Shown here: positions 13,351 to 21,711 of the stretch, in pieces
Numbering within the stretch: position 1 is the stretch's first letter
Layout of the letters: each line of letters starts with the position of its first letter
Source of the DNA: Nitrospinota bacterium
GTDB lineage: Bacteria > Nitrospinota_A > UBA7883
Assembly: GCA_016207925.1 (NCBI GenBank)
Contig: JACQZB010000032.1
Span: 1 to 34,456 of the forward strand
DNA: 34,456 bases
Direction of reading: 5' to 3'
Translations under genes and position numbers: made by a program
The notes under the pieces: model-generated
What the model saw: only the letters and a program-made list of their open reading frames with translations
Database searches by the model: none
Told to the model about the DNA's origin: nothing

Positions 13351-15792
13351 ATGGCGCTCGCCACCGATCTATCCTCCGCCGCCGCCGCGCGCTTGGACGC
13401 GGCGCGCGTGGAGTTGATTTACACCCAGGCCCGCATGGCGGCCCTGGCGGGGTTCGTCTGCGCCTTGGGGTTGGCGGCGGCGGTGTGGGGGCAAACCGGC
13501 GGGCTGGCGCTGGAGGGATGGCTCGCCGCCGTCACGCTGTTCACGGCCGTTCGTATCCAGTCGGTGGCGCGCTACCACGCGCTCGGCCCGGCGGCCGATC
13601 CGGGGGCATGGGAGCGGCGCTTTCACCTCCACGTGCTTCTTCAGGGAATCTTGTGGGGGAGCGCCACGTTCCTGCTGTTCCCCAACATTTCGTTGGCCGG
13701 CCAAGCCCCGCTGTTCCTGATTCTCGCGGGAATAACCGGCGGCAGCGTGGCGACATACGCGATTTCCCCATGGGCTCCGGCGGCGTTCATCGTTCCCGCG
13801 CTGACCCCCATCGGGCTGCGCTTCATGCTGGAGGGAAACCGCATGGAAGCCGTTACGGGAGCGCTAACCCTGTTTTACATTCTCGTCCTGCTGCTCGCTG
13901 CGCGGGGCTTGCGGCACGCTCTCACCAACGCGCTGCGCCTGCGGTTTGAAAACATCGAGTTGCTCGATGATATCCACCGCGCCAGCGAAAGCCTGCGCTC
14001 TCTTTCCGAGGCGGCGTTCGAGGGGGTTATCGCCCACCGCGACGGCGTGATCCTGGACGCAAACCAGGCGGCGCTGGACCTGCTCGGCTACCGGCTGGAC
14101 GAGGTGAAAGGGAAAAACGTGCTCGATTTTTTGCCGCCTGATCTCCGGGACGTGGCGAGAGAAAAAATCGCCAGCGGCGACGAGAGGCCCTACCAAACCG
14201 CCGCCCATGACAGCCATGGCGTCCTCCGCCCCATCGAGGTGCGCGCCCGGCATATCCTGTACCGGGGCGAACAGACCCGCATGGCGGTGTTCCGCGACCT
14301 CACCGACCGGCTGGAAAGCGAACGCGCCCTGCGCGAGCAGGTGGAGTTGATGCAGGTGCTCATCGAGACCATCCCCAGCCCCGTGTTCCTCAAGGACCGC
14401 GAGGGCCGGTTCGTCCGTTGCAACGCCGCAATGGAACGCTTCTTTAACAAGCCCAAGGAGGCCATCATCGGCAATACCATGTCCAACCTGGCCCCCCCGG
14501 ACCAGGCCGCGCTCCACGCGGACAAGGAGCGCGAACTGCTGGAGCGGCCCGGATCGCTGACCTATGAGGCGCCCATGGTTCTGGACAACGGCGAACGCCG
14601 CGATGTGATCGTCAACAAGGCCACCTTCCTGCGGCCCGATGGTTCGGCGGGGGGTGTGGTGGGCGTCTTTACGGACATCACCGGCCGTAAAACCATCGAG
14701 CGCGACTTGCGTACCCTTTCCAACGCCATCCGCGAGGCCGACCAGATGATCATGATCACCGGCCGCAACGGGGTCATCGAGTACATCAACCCCGCCGGGG
14801 AGCGCGTGACCGGCTATACACTGGCCGAAGTGAAGGGCCAAACGCCCCGCCTGTTCAAATCGGGGGCCCACGAGCCGGAGTTCTACCGGGCCATGTGGGC
14901 CACCATTCTCTCCGGGCGGAACTGGAGCGGCCACGTGGTCAACCGGCGCAAGTCCGGCGAGCGGTACGACGAGGAAATGACCATATCCCCCGTGCGCGAC
15001 GCCGATGGCGCCGTCACCCATTTCGTCGCCGTCAAGCGCGACGTGTCGGACCGCATCCGCGCCCAGCGCGACCTGATGATGGCCAAGGAGCGCGCGGAAC
15101 GCGCCACGCGCCTGAAGGACAAGTTCGTCTCCCTGGTCGCGCACGACCTGCGCACGCCGCTTACCTCGGTCAGCGGCTTCGCCACGATTTTGTCCCAGGA
15201 GCTTGATCACGCCATGAACGCCGACCAGCGCGACTTGATGGAGCGCATCCGCAAGGGGACGGACAACATGGGGCGGATGATTGACGACCTGCTGACGTTA
15301 AGCCGCGTGCAGTCGGGCCACATCACGCCACACCCCGCCAAGGTCAACGCGCGGGCGTTGGCCGAGGATTTAATCGAGGGGTTCCGGCACACGGCGGCGC
15401 GCCGCGGCGTCATTCTGGCCAACGACATCTCCCCCGGCCTTACGGTGTATGCCGACCGCGCGCTGTTGACCGAGGTGTTGCGCAACCTGATCGAGAACGC
15501 CATCAAGTTCATGCGCGGCGCGGGACGGGTCATCGTGTCCGCCGTTGACGGGGAGCGCACCGTGGTATCCGTGGCGGACAACGGCCCCGGTATTCCCGCG
15601 GACCTGCTGCCGCACCTGTTCAAAAGCGAGGTAAAAACCAGCACTCCCGGCGCGCGCGGCGAGGTGGGCACTGGCCTGGGTCTGCCGTTGTGCCACGACA
15701 TCATCACCGCCAGCGGCGGCTCGATCACGGTGGAAAGCGGCCCCGGCAAGGGAACGTTGTTTCTTATCGCGTTGCCGCGCCCCCCGGCATGA
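13351..15792 (+). CDS. Membrane-bound multi-PAS sensor histidine kinase
   Basis: The 813-residue protein has about six N-terminal membrane segments (roughly residues 28-190), then three PAS domains (about 208-330, 337-455 and 456-575; for example 'GVILDANQAALDLLGY', 'EGRFVRCNAAMERFF' and 'NGVIEYINPAGERVTGYT'). Next is a HisKA dimerisation domain with the phosphoacceptor His598 in 'FVSLVAHDLRTPLTSV'. The HATPase domain carries N-box 'NLIENAIKFM', G1 'DNGPGIP' and G2 'GTGLGLPLCHDI'. It should autophosphorylate and pass the phosphate to a response regulator, but none is adjacent. It lies 17 bases after proB and ahead of proA. The ligand of the PAS domains and of the membrane part is unknown. Confidence 0.93.
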   Translation: MALATDLSSAAAARLDAARVELIYTQARMAALAGFVCALGLAAAVWGQTGGLALEGWLAAVTLFTAVRIQSVARYHALGPAADPGAWERRFHLHVLLQGILWGSATFLLFPNISLAGQAPLFLILAGITGGSVATYAISPWAPAAFIVPALTPIGLRFMLEGNRMEAVTGALTLFYILVLLLAARGLRHALTNALRLRFENIELLDDIHRASESLRSLSEAAFEGVIAHRDGVILDANQAALDLLGYRLDEVKGKNVLDFLPPDLRDVAREKIASGDERPYQTAAHDSHGVLRPIEVRARHILYRGEQTRMAVFRDLTDRLESERALREQVELMQVLIETIPSPVFLKDREGRFVRCNAAMERFFNKPKEAIIGNTMSNLAPPDQAALHADKERELLERPGSLTYEAPMVLDNGERRDVIVNKATFLRPDGSAGGVVGVFTDITGRKTIERDLRTLSNAIREADQMIMITGRNGVIEYINPAGERVTGYTLAEVKGQTPRLFKSGAHEPEFYRAMWATILSGRNWSGHVVNRRKSGERYDEEMTISPVRDADGAVTHFVAVKRDVSDRIRAQRDLMMAKERAERATRLKDKFVSLVAHDLRTPLTSVSGFATILSQELDHAMNADQRDLMERIRKGTDNMGRMIDDLLTLSRVQSGHITPHPAKVNARALAEDLIEGFRHTAARRGVILANDISPGLTVYADRALLTEVLRNLIENAIKFMRGAGRVIVSAVDGERTVVSVADNGPGIPADLLPHLFKSEVKTSTPGARGEVGTGLGLPLCHDIITASGGSITVESGPGKGTLFLIALPRPPA

Positions 15793-15817
15793 CGTAACCG
15801 GGAGAAGACGCTATACT
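15789..15817 (+). promoter_or_regulatory. Candidate promoter in front of proA
   Basis: ATGACG (15789-15794) and TATACT (15812-15817) are 17 bases apart and lie about 50 bases before the proA ATG. The -35 matches the consensus at four of six positions. A separate promoter here would uncouple proA from the kinase gene. Confidence 0.45.
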
Positions 15818-15866
15818 GTAGTCAAAGGCGCGTCCGCCCTTTCGCGGCGCGCAAGGGAAACAGCAC

Positions 15867-17126
15867 ATGACGGCATTGGAGCAGGAAATCGAATCGCTGG
15901 CGCGCGCGGCGCGCGCCGCGGCGCGGCCTTTGGCGGCGCTTTCAACAGAGGTGAAGAACCGCGCGTTGCGCCAGATGGCCGAGGCGCTGGTCTCCGGACA
16001 CGACGCGATCATCGCCGCCAACGCGCGCGACCTGGACGCGGGCAAACAGGCCGGCCTCTCCGCGGCGATGCTGGACCGGCTCATGCTCGACCCCAAGCGG
16101 ATCGAAGCCATGGCCCAGGGATTGCGCGAGATCGAACAGCTCGCCGACCCCGTGGGAGAGATCACCGGCATGAAACGCCGCCCCAACGGGTTGATGGTGG
16201 GCCGGATGCGCGTTCCGCTGGGCGTGGTGGGGATCATTTACGAATCACGCCCCAACGTCACCGCCGACACGGCGGCGCTGTGCCTTAAGTCCGGCAACGC
16301 CGTGGTGTTGCGCGGCGGTTCCGAGGCGATCCACTCCAACCGCGCCATCGCCGAAGCCTTGGGCCGCGCCGCCTCCTCCGCGGGTGTCCCCGAAGGCGCC
16401 ATCACCTTGGTCCCCACCACCGACCGCGAGGCGGTGCGCGCGCTCCTCCAGCAGGAGCGCTACATAGACCTGGTGATCCCGCGCGGCGGGTACGAGCTGA
16501 TCAACTTCGTCACAAAAAATTCGCTCATTCCCGTCGTCAAGCACGACAAGGGGGTGTGCCACCTGTACGTGGACCGCGCCGCTGATCTGGCCATGGCCGA
16601 AACCATCGCCTTCAACGCCAAGGTTCAGCGCCCCGGCGTGTGCAACGCCACGGAGGCGATGCTGGTGCACGCCGATGTGGCGGAGCGGTTCCTGCCCTCC
16701 GCGCTCGACCGGCTGGCGGCGGCGGGGGTGGAGATACGCGGCTGCCCGCGCACGCGCGCGATTTGGTCAAAGTCCTCGGCCGCGAAGGATACTGATTGGG
16801 GCGAGGAGTTTTTGGACCTGATCCTGGCCGTGCGCGTGGTGGACAGTTTGGACGAGGCTATCGAACATATCGCGCGCTACGGCTCCGGACATACAGAGTC
16901 CATCATAACCGGCGACCTGGCGGCGGCGGGCCGTTTTTTACGCGAGGTGGACTCGTCGGCGGTGATTGTCAATGCCTCCACGCGCTTTAACGACGGCGGC
17001 CAGTTCGGCCTGGGCGCGGAGATCGGCATCTCCACCCAGAAACTGCACGCGCGCGGCCCCATGGGCCTTGAAGAACTGACGTCGCTCAAATTCATCGTGC
17101 TCGGTGACGGACACATCAGGGGCTGA
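15867..17126 (+). CDS. proA: Gamma-glutamyl phosphate reductase
   Basis: ProA reduces gamma-glutamyl phosphate with NADPH to glutamate-5-semialdehyde, the second step of proline synthesis, in complex or in series with ProB. The 419-residue length is typical. The catalytic cysteine is Cys259 in 'FNAKVQRPGVCNATEAML'; the aldehyde-dehydrogenase-like cofactor region includes 'VPLGVVGIIYESRPNVT', 'LVIPRGGYELINFVT' and 'VVKHDKGVCHLYVD'. The C-terminal 'STRFNDGGQFGLGAEIGIST' is also family-specific. The 3' end overlaps nadD by 23 bases. Confidence 0.96.
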   Translation: MTALEQEIESLARAARAAARPLAALSTEVKNRALRQMAEALVSGHDAIIAANARDLDAGKQAGLSAAMLDRLMLDPKRIEAMAQGLREIEQLADPVGEITGMKRRPNGLMVGRMRVPLGVVGIIYESRPNVTADTAALCLKSGNAVVLRGGSEAIHSNRAIAEALGRAASSAGVPEGAITLVPTTDREAVRALLQQERYIDLVIPRGGYELINFVTKNSLIPVVKHDKGVCHLYVDRAADLAMAETIAFNAKVQRPGVCNATEAMLVHADVAERFLPSALDRLAAAGVEIRGCPRTRAIWSKSSAAKDTDWGEEFLDLILAVRVVDSLDEAIEHIARYGSGHTESIITGDLAAAGRFLREVDSSAVIVNASTRFNDGGQFGLGAEIGISTQKLHARGPMGLEELTSLKFIVLGDGHIRG

Positions 17127-17799
17127 TCCGCGCGGCGCGGCGCGGATCGGCGTTTTCGGCGGCGCCTTCAACCCCATCCACCTGGGGCATCTTCGCGCGG
17201 CGGAGGAAATCGCCGAAGCCCTGTACCTCGCGCGCGTTCACTTTGTCGTCTCCGCCGCTCCGCCCCACAAGGACACCCGCGGGCTTATCGCCGCGGAGGA
17301 CCGCTTCGCGATGGTGACGCTGGCCTGCGCGGGCAACCCGCGCTTCGCCCCCAGCCGCGTGGAACTGGAGCGGCGCGGCCCAAGCTACACCATAGACACG
17401 CTGCGCCACTTCGCCGCCGCCCACGGCCGCGCGAACCTGTATTTCATCACCGGGCTGGACGCCTTCGAGGAAATCGGCGTGTGGAAAGAGGCGCGCGCGA
17501 TGGTCATGGAGTATAATTTCGCCGTCGCGGCGCGGCCCGGCGGACAGTGGGAGCGCGTGGCGGATACCCTGCGCGCCATAACGGGGCGCGGGGTGGCCGC
17601 GGAAGAGCGAAGCGAGGGAGTCCACGCCTTTCGCGCCGAGGGCGCCGCGGGCGTGACGCTGGCGATGCGCACCACCGCGCTCGACATTTCCAGCACCGCC
17701 ATCCGCCGCCGCCTGCGCGAGGGGCGCTCGATCCGCTACCTTGCGCCGGAGCCGGTGACGCGTTATCTTGAGGAACACCGCATCGCGCCGCCCGCGTAG
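17104..17799 (+). CDS. nadD: Nicotinate-nucleotide adenylyltransferase
   Basis: NadD adenylylates nicotinate mononucleotide to deamido-NAD in NAD synthesis. The nucleotidyltransferase signatures are 'IGVFGGAFNPIHLGHLRAAE' and, near the C-terminus, 'LDISSTAIRRRLREG'; 'PSYTIDTLRHF' and 'YFITGLDAFEEIGVWKE' are the other conserved blocks. The start is a GTG inside the proA 3' end. Its length of 231 residues is slightly above the usual 190-215; the extra residues include 'AAEERSEGVHAFRAEG' around residue 165, which resembles half of the REP-like repeat at 6783. The pairing with rsfS downstream is common. Confidence 0.93.
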   Translation: MTDTSGADPRGAARIGVFGGAFNPIHLGHLRAAEEIAEALYLARVHFVVSAAPPHKDTRGLIAAEDRFAMVTLACAGNPRFAPSRVELERRGPSYTIDTLRHFAAAHGRANLYFITGLDAFEEIGVWKEARAMVMEYNFAVAARPGGQWERVADTLRAITGRGVAAEERSEGVHAFRAEGAAGVTLAMRTTALDISSTAIRRRLREGRSIRYLAPEPVTRYLEEHRIAPPA

Positions 17800-17821
17800 C
17801 GGGTGAAAGGATGGAGCAAGC

Positions 17822-18190
17822 GTGACGATATTCGACAAGTTGGCCCTGTGCTATAATTGCGCTATAGACAAGAAAGCCACGGACGTCGTGATGTTCGACG
17901 TGCGCGGTGTTTCGGACATCACCGACACGCTGCTGATCGCCAGCGGCGCGTCCGCCCGCCAGGTCAGCACCATCGTCAACGCCATCGAAGAGGCGTTGCG
18001 GGCGGCGGGCGAAAAACAGTACCACATCGAGGGGCGGGAGAACGCCTGGTGGGTGCTTATAGACGCGGGAGAGGTGGTCGCCCACATTTTCCAGGAGGAA
18101 GCCCGGCGCTACTACAGCCTGGAGCGCCATTGGGGCGACACGCCGCAAGTGGCGCCCGAAACGCTTCCCGCGGCGCCCGCGGCCAAGTGA
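17822..18190 (+). CDS. rsfS: Ribosomal silencing factor RsfS
   Basis: RsfS binds ribosomal protein L14 (uL14) on the large subunit and blocks subunit joining in starvation. The 122 residues carry the conserved 'KATDVVMFDVRGVSDITDTL', 'ASGASARQVSTIVNAIEEAL' and 'WVLIDAGEVVAHIFQEEAR', ending in 'YYSLERHWGD' plus a short alanine/proline-rich tail. The start is a GTG, preceded by GGAGCAAGC. nadD-rsfS adjacency supports the call. Confidence 0.93.
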   Translation: MTIFDKLALCYNCAIDKKATDVVMFDVRGVSDITDTLLIASGASARQVSTIVNAIEEALRAAGEKQYHIEGRENAWWVLIDAGEVVAHIFQEEARRYYSLERHWGDTPQVAPETLPAAPAAK

Positions 18191-18197
18191 GGTCACG

Positions 18198-18554
18198 ATG
18201 GAAGAGAAAGAACGCGAACGGTTCAGGACGATACTTACCGAACTGCGCCGCCGCCTGACGACGGATTTCGAAAAAATCCGCGACGCCAGCAGCGAGGAAT
18301 GGGGCGCCGATCTGCCCGACATCAACGACGAGGCCACCCGCACCATGAACCGCCGCCTGCTGTTGTCCATCGGCGCGCGCAGCTTCGACGTGATCCAGAA
18401 GATTGACATCGCCCTCGACCGCATCAGTGAAGGCGATTACGGCGTCTGCCAGGAGTGCGGCGAGGACATCCCCGTCAGCCGGCTTGAGCTTTTGCCCTAC
18501 GCGGAGTTGTGCGTGGAGTGCCAGGAGCGGATCGAACGCGAGAAACAAAGCTGA
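18198..18554 (+). CDS. DksA/TraR-family zinc-finger protein
   Basis: The 118-residue protein has an N-terminal charged helical region (about 1-75, shorter than in E. coli DksA) and a C4 zinc finger 'CQECGEDIPVSRLELLPYAE' completed by 'LCVECQE'. DksA-type proteins enter the RNA polymerase secondary channel and, with ppGpp, tune rRNA and amino-acid promoters. The 'EGDYGVCQECGEDIP' block is the canonical signature. The acidic pair at the coiled-coil tip cannot be assigned with certainty. It follows rsfS by seven bases and converges with the reductase gene. Confidence 0.9.
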   Translation: MEEKERERFRTILTELRRRLTTDFEKIRDASSEEWGADLPDINDEATRTMNRRLLLSIGARSFDVIQKIDIALDRISEGDYGVCQECGEDIPVSRLELLPYAELCVECQERIEREKQS

Positions 18555-18561
18555 CGCCCCT

Positions 18562-19536
18562 TCACCGCCCCGCCGCGTTCATGATCATTTTCCCGTGTTC
18601 GCGGCTGTTCTCGATGAACACCTTGTTGTTGTTGATCCCCGCGATGATCGAACCGGCCACGTACAGCCCCTTCACCGGCGTCTCCAGCGTCGCCGGATCG
18701 TAAACCGGCTCCAGGGTGAGCGGGTCAATCTTCGCGCCCGCCCCGATCAACAGCGACGGGTCGGGATGATAGCCGGTGAGCGCGAACACAAAATCGTTGG
18801 CGATGGTTTCACGCGCCCCGGTGACAAGGTTCTGCGTCTCCACTTCCGCGCGGGTGATCCGCGTCATCACCGTGTTGAACATCGCCTTGATCTGCCCCAG
18901 TTCCAGGCGCTTTTCCATATCCGGCCGCACCCAATACTTCACGCTGTCCGATAAGGCGTCGCCGCGGTGGATCAGCGTCACGCGCGCGCCCGCGCGCCAG
19001 TACCCCAGCGCCGCCTCCGCGGCGGAGTTCTTGCCGCCGATGATGGCCACGTTCATCCCCCGGTACGGATGCCCTTCGGTGTAGTAATGGGACACCTTGG
19101 GCAAATCCTCCCCATCCACCAGGAGCGGGTTGGGGTTGTCGTAATATCCCGTGGCGACGATCACCCGCTTGGCCTCAACCGCCCGCGCGCCGCGCGCGGC
19201 CTGTTCTGTTTTCACGGTGAACCCGCCCTCCACGGGCTGAATGGCGGTCACTTTTTCATAGGGCCGGATCGCAAGTTCATAGTGATCCGCCACGGCGCGG
19301 TAGTAGCGCAATACCTCCGCGCGCGTGGGGCGGAACGAGGGGGAGACGAACACCAGTTCGCCGATTTGCAGCAGGCCGGGGGTGGAAAAGAATACCAGGT
19401 CCGCGGGGAAGCGATGGATGGAATCGGTCAGACACCCCTTGTCGGCCACCGCGCAGCTAAAGCCGCGCCGCCGCGCCTCGATGGCGCAGGCCAAACCCGC
19501 CGGACCCGCCCCGATAATGAGAAAATCAAGCGCCAC
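18562..19536 (-). CDS. ypdA: YpdA-type FAD/NAD(P)-binding thiol-disulfide reductase
   Basis: The 324-residue flavoprotein has two Rossmann motifs, 'FLIIGAGPAGLACAIEA' for FAD at the N-terminus and 'VAIIGGKNSAAEAALGYW' for NAD(P)H near residue 165, and the C-terminal 'GLYVAGSIIAGINNNKVFIE'. It lacks the CxxC redox pair of thioredoxin reductase. This is the YpdA/Bdr family, shown in Firmicutes to reduce bacillithiol disulfide; 'AVADKGCLTDSIHRFPAD' holds the cysteine region of that family. Whether this organism makes bacillithiol or uses YpdA on another low-molecular-weight thiol is unknown. No bshA/B/C gene lies nearby. Confidence 0.88.
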   Translation of the reverse strand: MALDFLIIGAGPAGLACAIEARRRGFSCAVADKGCLTDSIHRFPADLVFFSTPGLLQIGELVFVSPSFRPTRAEVLRYYRAVADHYELAIRPYEKVTAIQPVEGGFTVKTEQAARGARAVEAKRVIVATGYYDNPNPLLVDGEDLPKVSHYYTEGHPYRGMNVAIIGGKNSAAEAALGYWRAGARVTLIHRGDALSDSVKYWVRPDMEKRLELGQIKAMFNTVMTRITRAEVETQNLVTGARETIANDFVFALTGYHPDPSLLIGAGAKIDPLTLEPVYDPATLETPVKGLYVAGSIIAGINNNKVFIENSREHGKMIMNAAGR

Positions 19537-19611
19537 GCCGCCGCCTTTCGCCGCATGGGATCATTGTGCCATACCGTGTGGGCGCGCGGGGCAAATTGCG
19601 GGCCGGTCTGT

Positions 19612-19617
19612 TATAAT
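19612..19617 (+). promoter_or_regulatory. Candidate -10 element upstream of glyS
   Basis: A perfect TATAAT lies 38 bases before the glyS GTG start, in the gap from the divergent reductase gene. No good -35 hexamer is seen at the right distance, so the element could depend on an activator or be chance. Confidence 0.35.
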
Positions 19618-19655
19618 GGCGCGGTTGTCTCCGGTAATGGTCAGGTCCACACATC

Positions 19656-21663
19656 GTGAAAGAGCTGCTGTTTGAAATCGGGATGGAGGAGGTTCCCTCC
19701 GGCTACATCCTGCCCGCCGCCGAATCCTTGCTGGCGTCCGTGAAGCAGCGGCTCGACAGCCTCAACCTCACCTACGCCGATCCGCAAAGCTACGCCACGC
19801 CGCGGCGCCTCGCGGTGTCGTTCCTGAACGTGCCGGACCGCCAGCCCCAGCGCGTCGTGCGCCTGTACGGTCCGCCCAAGGCGGCGGCGGTGGCGCCCGA
19901 TGGCGCGTTCACCAAGGCCGCGCTCGGCTTTGCCAAAAGCAAGGGGGCCGATCCGGCTTCGCTGAAAATCGGGAGTACGGACAAGGGCGAATACGTGTAC
20001 GTGGAGGTCAACGAAGGTGGCGCGCCGGTGGTTGATTTGCTGGCCGCCGCGCTCCCCGAAATCGCCGCGGCCTTGCCGTTCCCCAAATCCATGCGGTGGG
20101 GCGGAAGCGATTTCCGTTTCGCCCGCCCGATCCACTGGGTTGTGGCGCTGTTCGGCGGCGCGGTGATTCCCATGACGCTCGGCGGCATGGCCGCGGGCGG
20201 CGCCACCCGCGGGCACCGGTTCATGGGCGCCGCCGCCATCCCCGTCACCTGCCGCGCGGATTACCTGGCGCGGGGGCGCGCGCGCCGCGGCGCGGGGGCA
20301 TGGCGCCGCGCTGGTGGAGGACGGCGAACTGGCCACTTCCGTCGCCTGCCTCACCGAATGGCCCCATGCGCTGTGGGGTTCGTTCTCACCGGAGTACCTG
20401 GAACTTCCGGCGGAGTTGCTGACCGCCTCGATGAAAAACCACCAGCGCATGTTCTCCGCCGCCGGGCAGGACGGCAAGCTTACCAACGGTTTTATCGGCG
20501 TCTCCAACATGATCGTGGAGGACGACGCAGTGGTCGTGGCCGGATACCGGCGCGTACTGGCCGCCCGGCTGGCCGACGCCAAGTTCTTTTTCGACACCGA
20601 CCGCAAAAAACGGCTTGAGGATTTCGCCGCCCGGCTCGACGGCGTGGTCTATCAGAAGAAACTGGGCACGGTGGGGGAGAAAATCGCCCGGTTCGCCGCT
20701 CTGGCCGCGCATATCGCCGCCGCTGTCAAGCCGGAGCTTGCCGCCGAAGTGGTTCGCGTGGCCCGCCTGTGCAAGGCCGACCTGGAGACCCAGATGGTGT
20801 ACGAGTTCCCGGAGCTGCAGGGCGTCATGGGCCGCGAGTACGCCCGCCATCAGGGAGAACCGGAATCCGTATGCCAGGCGATCCACGAACACTACAAGCC
20901 GCGGTTTTCCGGCGATACGGTACCCGCTGGCCATCCCGGCGCCATTGTGGGCTTGGCCGACCGGCTGGACACGCTGGCCGGCTGTTTCGGCGTGGGGCTG
21001 ATCCCCACCGGCGCCGCCGATCCCTTCGCCCTGCGCCGCGCCGCCCTAGGCGTGATTCAGACTATTATTGAAAAAGACTACCGGCTCGGCCTTGCCGGGC
21101 TTTTCGATTTCGCGCTGAGCCAACTCGCCGGGAAAATAGATTCGTCACCGGAGGCCGCGCGCGCCCAAATGCTCGACTTTTTTGCGGCGCGCCTTAAAAA
21201 CCTGTGGACCGGCCAGGGCGCGGCGCCGGACGTGGTGGACGCCACGCTGGCGGCCGGTTTTGACGACCTTGCCGCCGCACGGATGCGCCTGGAGGCGATG
21301 ACGGAACTCAAGAAACGCGACTTCTTCGAGCCGCTGGCGGTGGCCTTCAAGCGCGCGGCCAACATCACCCGCGGCCACGCGCGCGGCCCGGTGCATCCTG
21401 CTTTGTTCGAGGCGGACGCCGAAAAAGAATTGAACGCCGCGATCGCGGGCATCGCTTCGGAAGTAGCCTCGTCGCTTGAACAGCGGCGGTATCTTGCGGC
21501 GCTGGAAAAAATCGCGGGACTGCGCGGCGCGGTGGACCGGCTGTTCGATTCGGTCATGGTCATGGCGGATGATCCGAAGGTGAGGGAGAACCGGCTGAAC
21601 CTTCTCGCCTCGCTGACGGCGCTGTTGGGAGCGATTGCGGATTTCTCGCGCGTCGAAGCGTAA
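19656..21663 (+). pseudogene. glyS: Glycyl-tRNA synthetase beta subunit, frameshifted with an internal gap
   Basis: The first frame (GTG at 19656) gives a normal GlyS N-terminus: 'ELLFEIGMEEVPSGYILPAA', 'SMRWGGSDFRFARPIHWVVA' and 'GATRGHRFMGAAAIPVT', good to about residue 205. It then degenerates. A second frame resumes at about 20302 with 'ALVEDGELATSVACLTEWP' and runs intact to 21663 ('SMKNHQRMF', 'KFFFDTDRKKRLEDFAARLD', the HD-like and anticodon-binding regions). The joined product would be about 30 residues shorter than usual, so this is a deletion of roughly 70-90 bases plus a frameshift, inside the extremely GC-rich 20265-20312 with a direct repeat of GGCGCGGGGGC. GlyS with GlyQ is essential in organisms using the alpha2beta2 enzyme, so an assembly error is likely. 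glyQ is not adjacent. Confidence 0.88.
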
Positions 21664-21711
21664 CGCGGCTTGGGGGAATCCGTAATCCCGAAAAGTGTTG
21701 GGAGGATAGCG

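Noticed and set aside
17580-17640. Second copy of the REP-like repeat inside nadD
   Set aside because: Only one half-arm (GAGCGAAGCGAGGG) resembles the repeat and the nadD frame continues normally; not enough to call an element.
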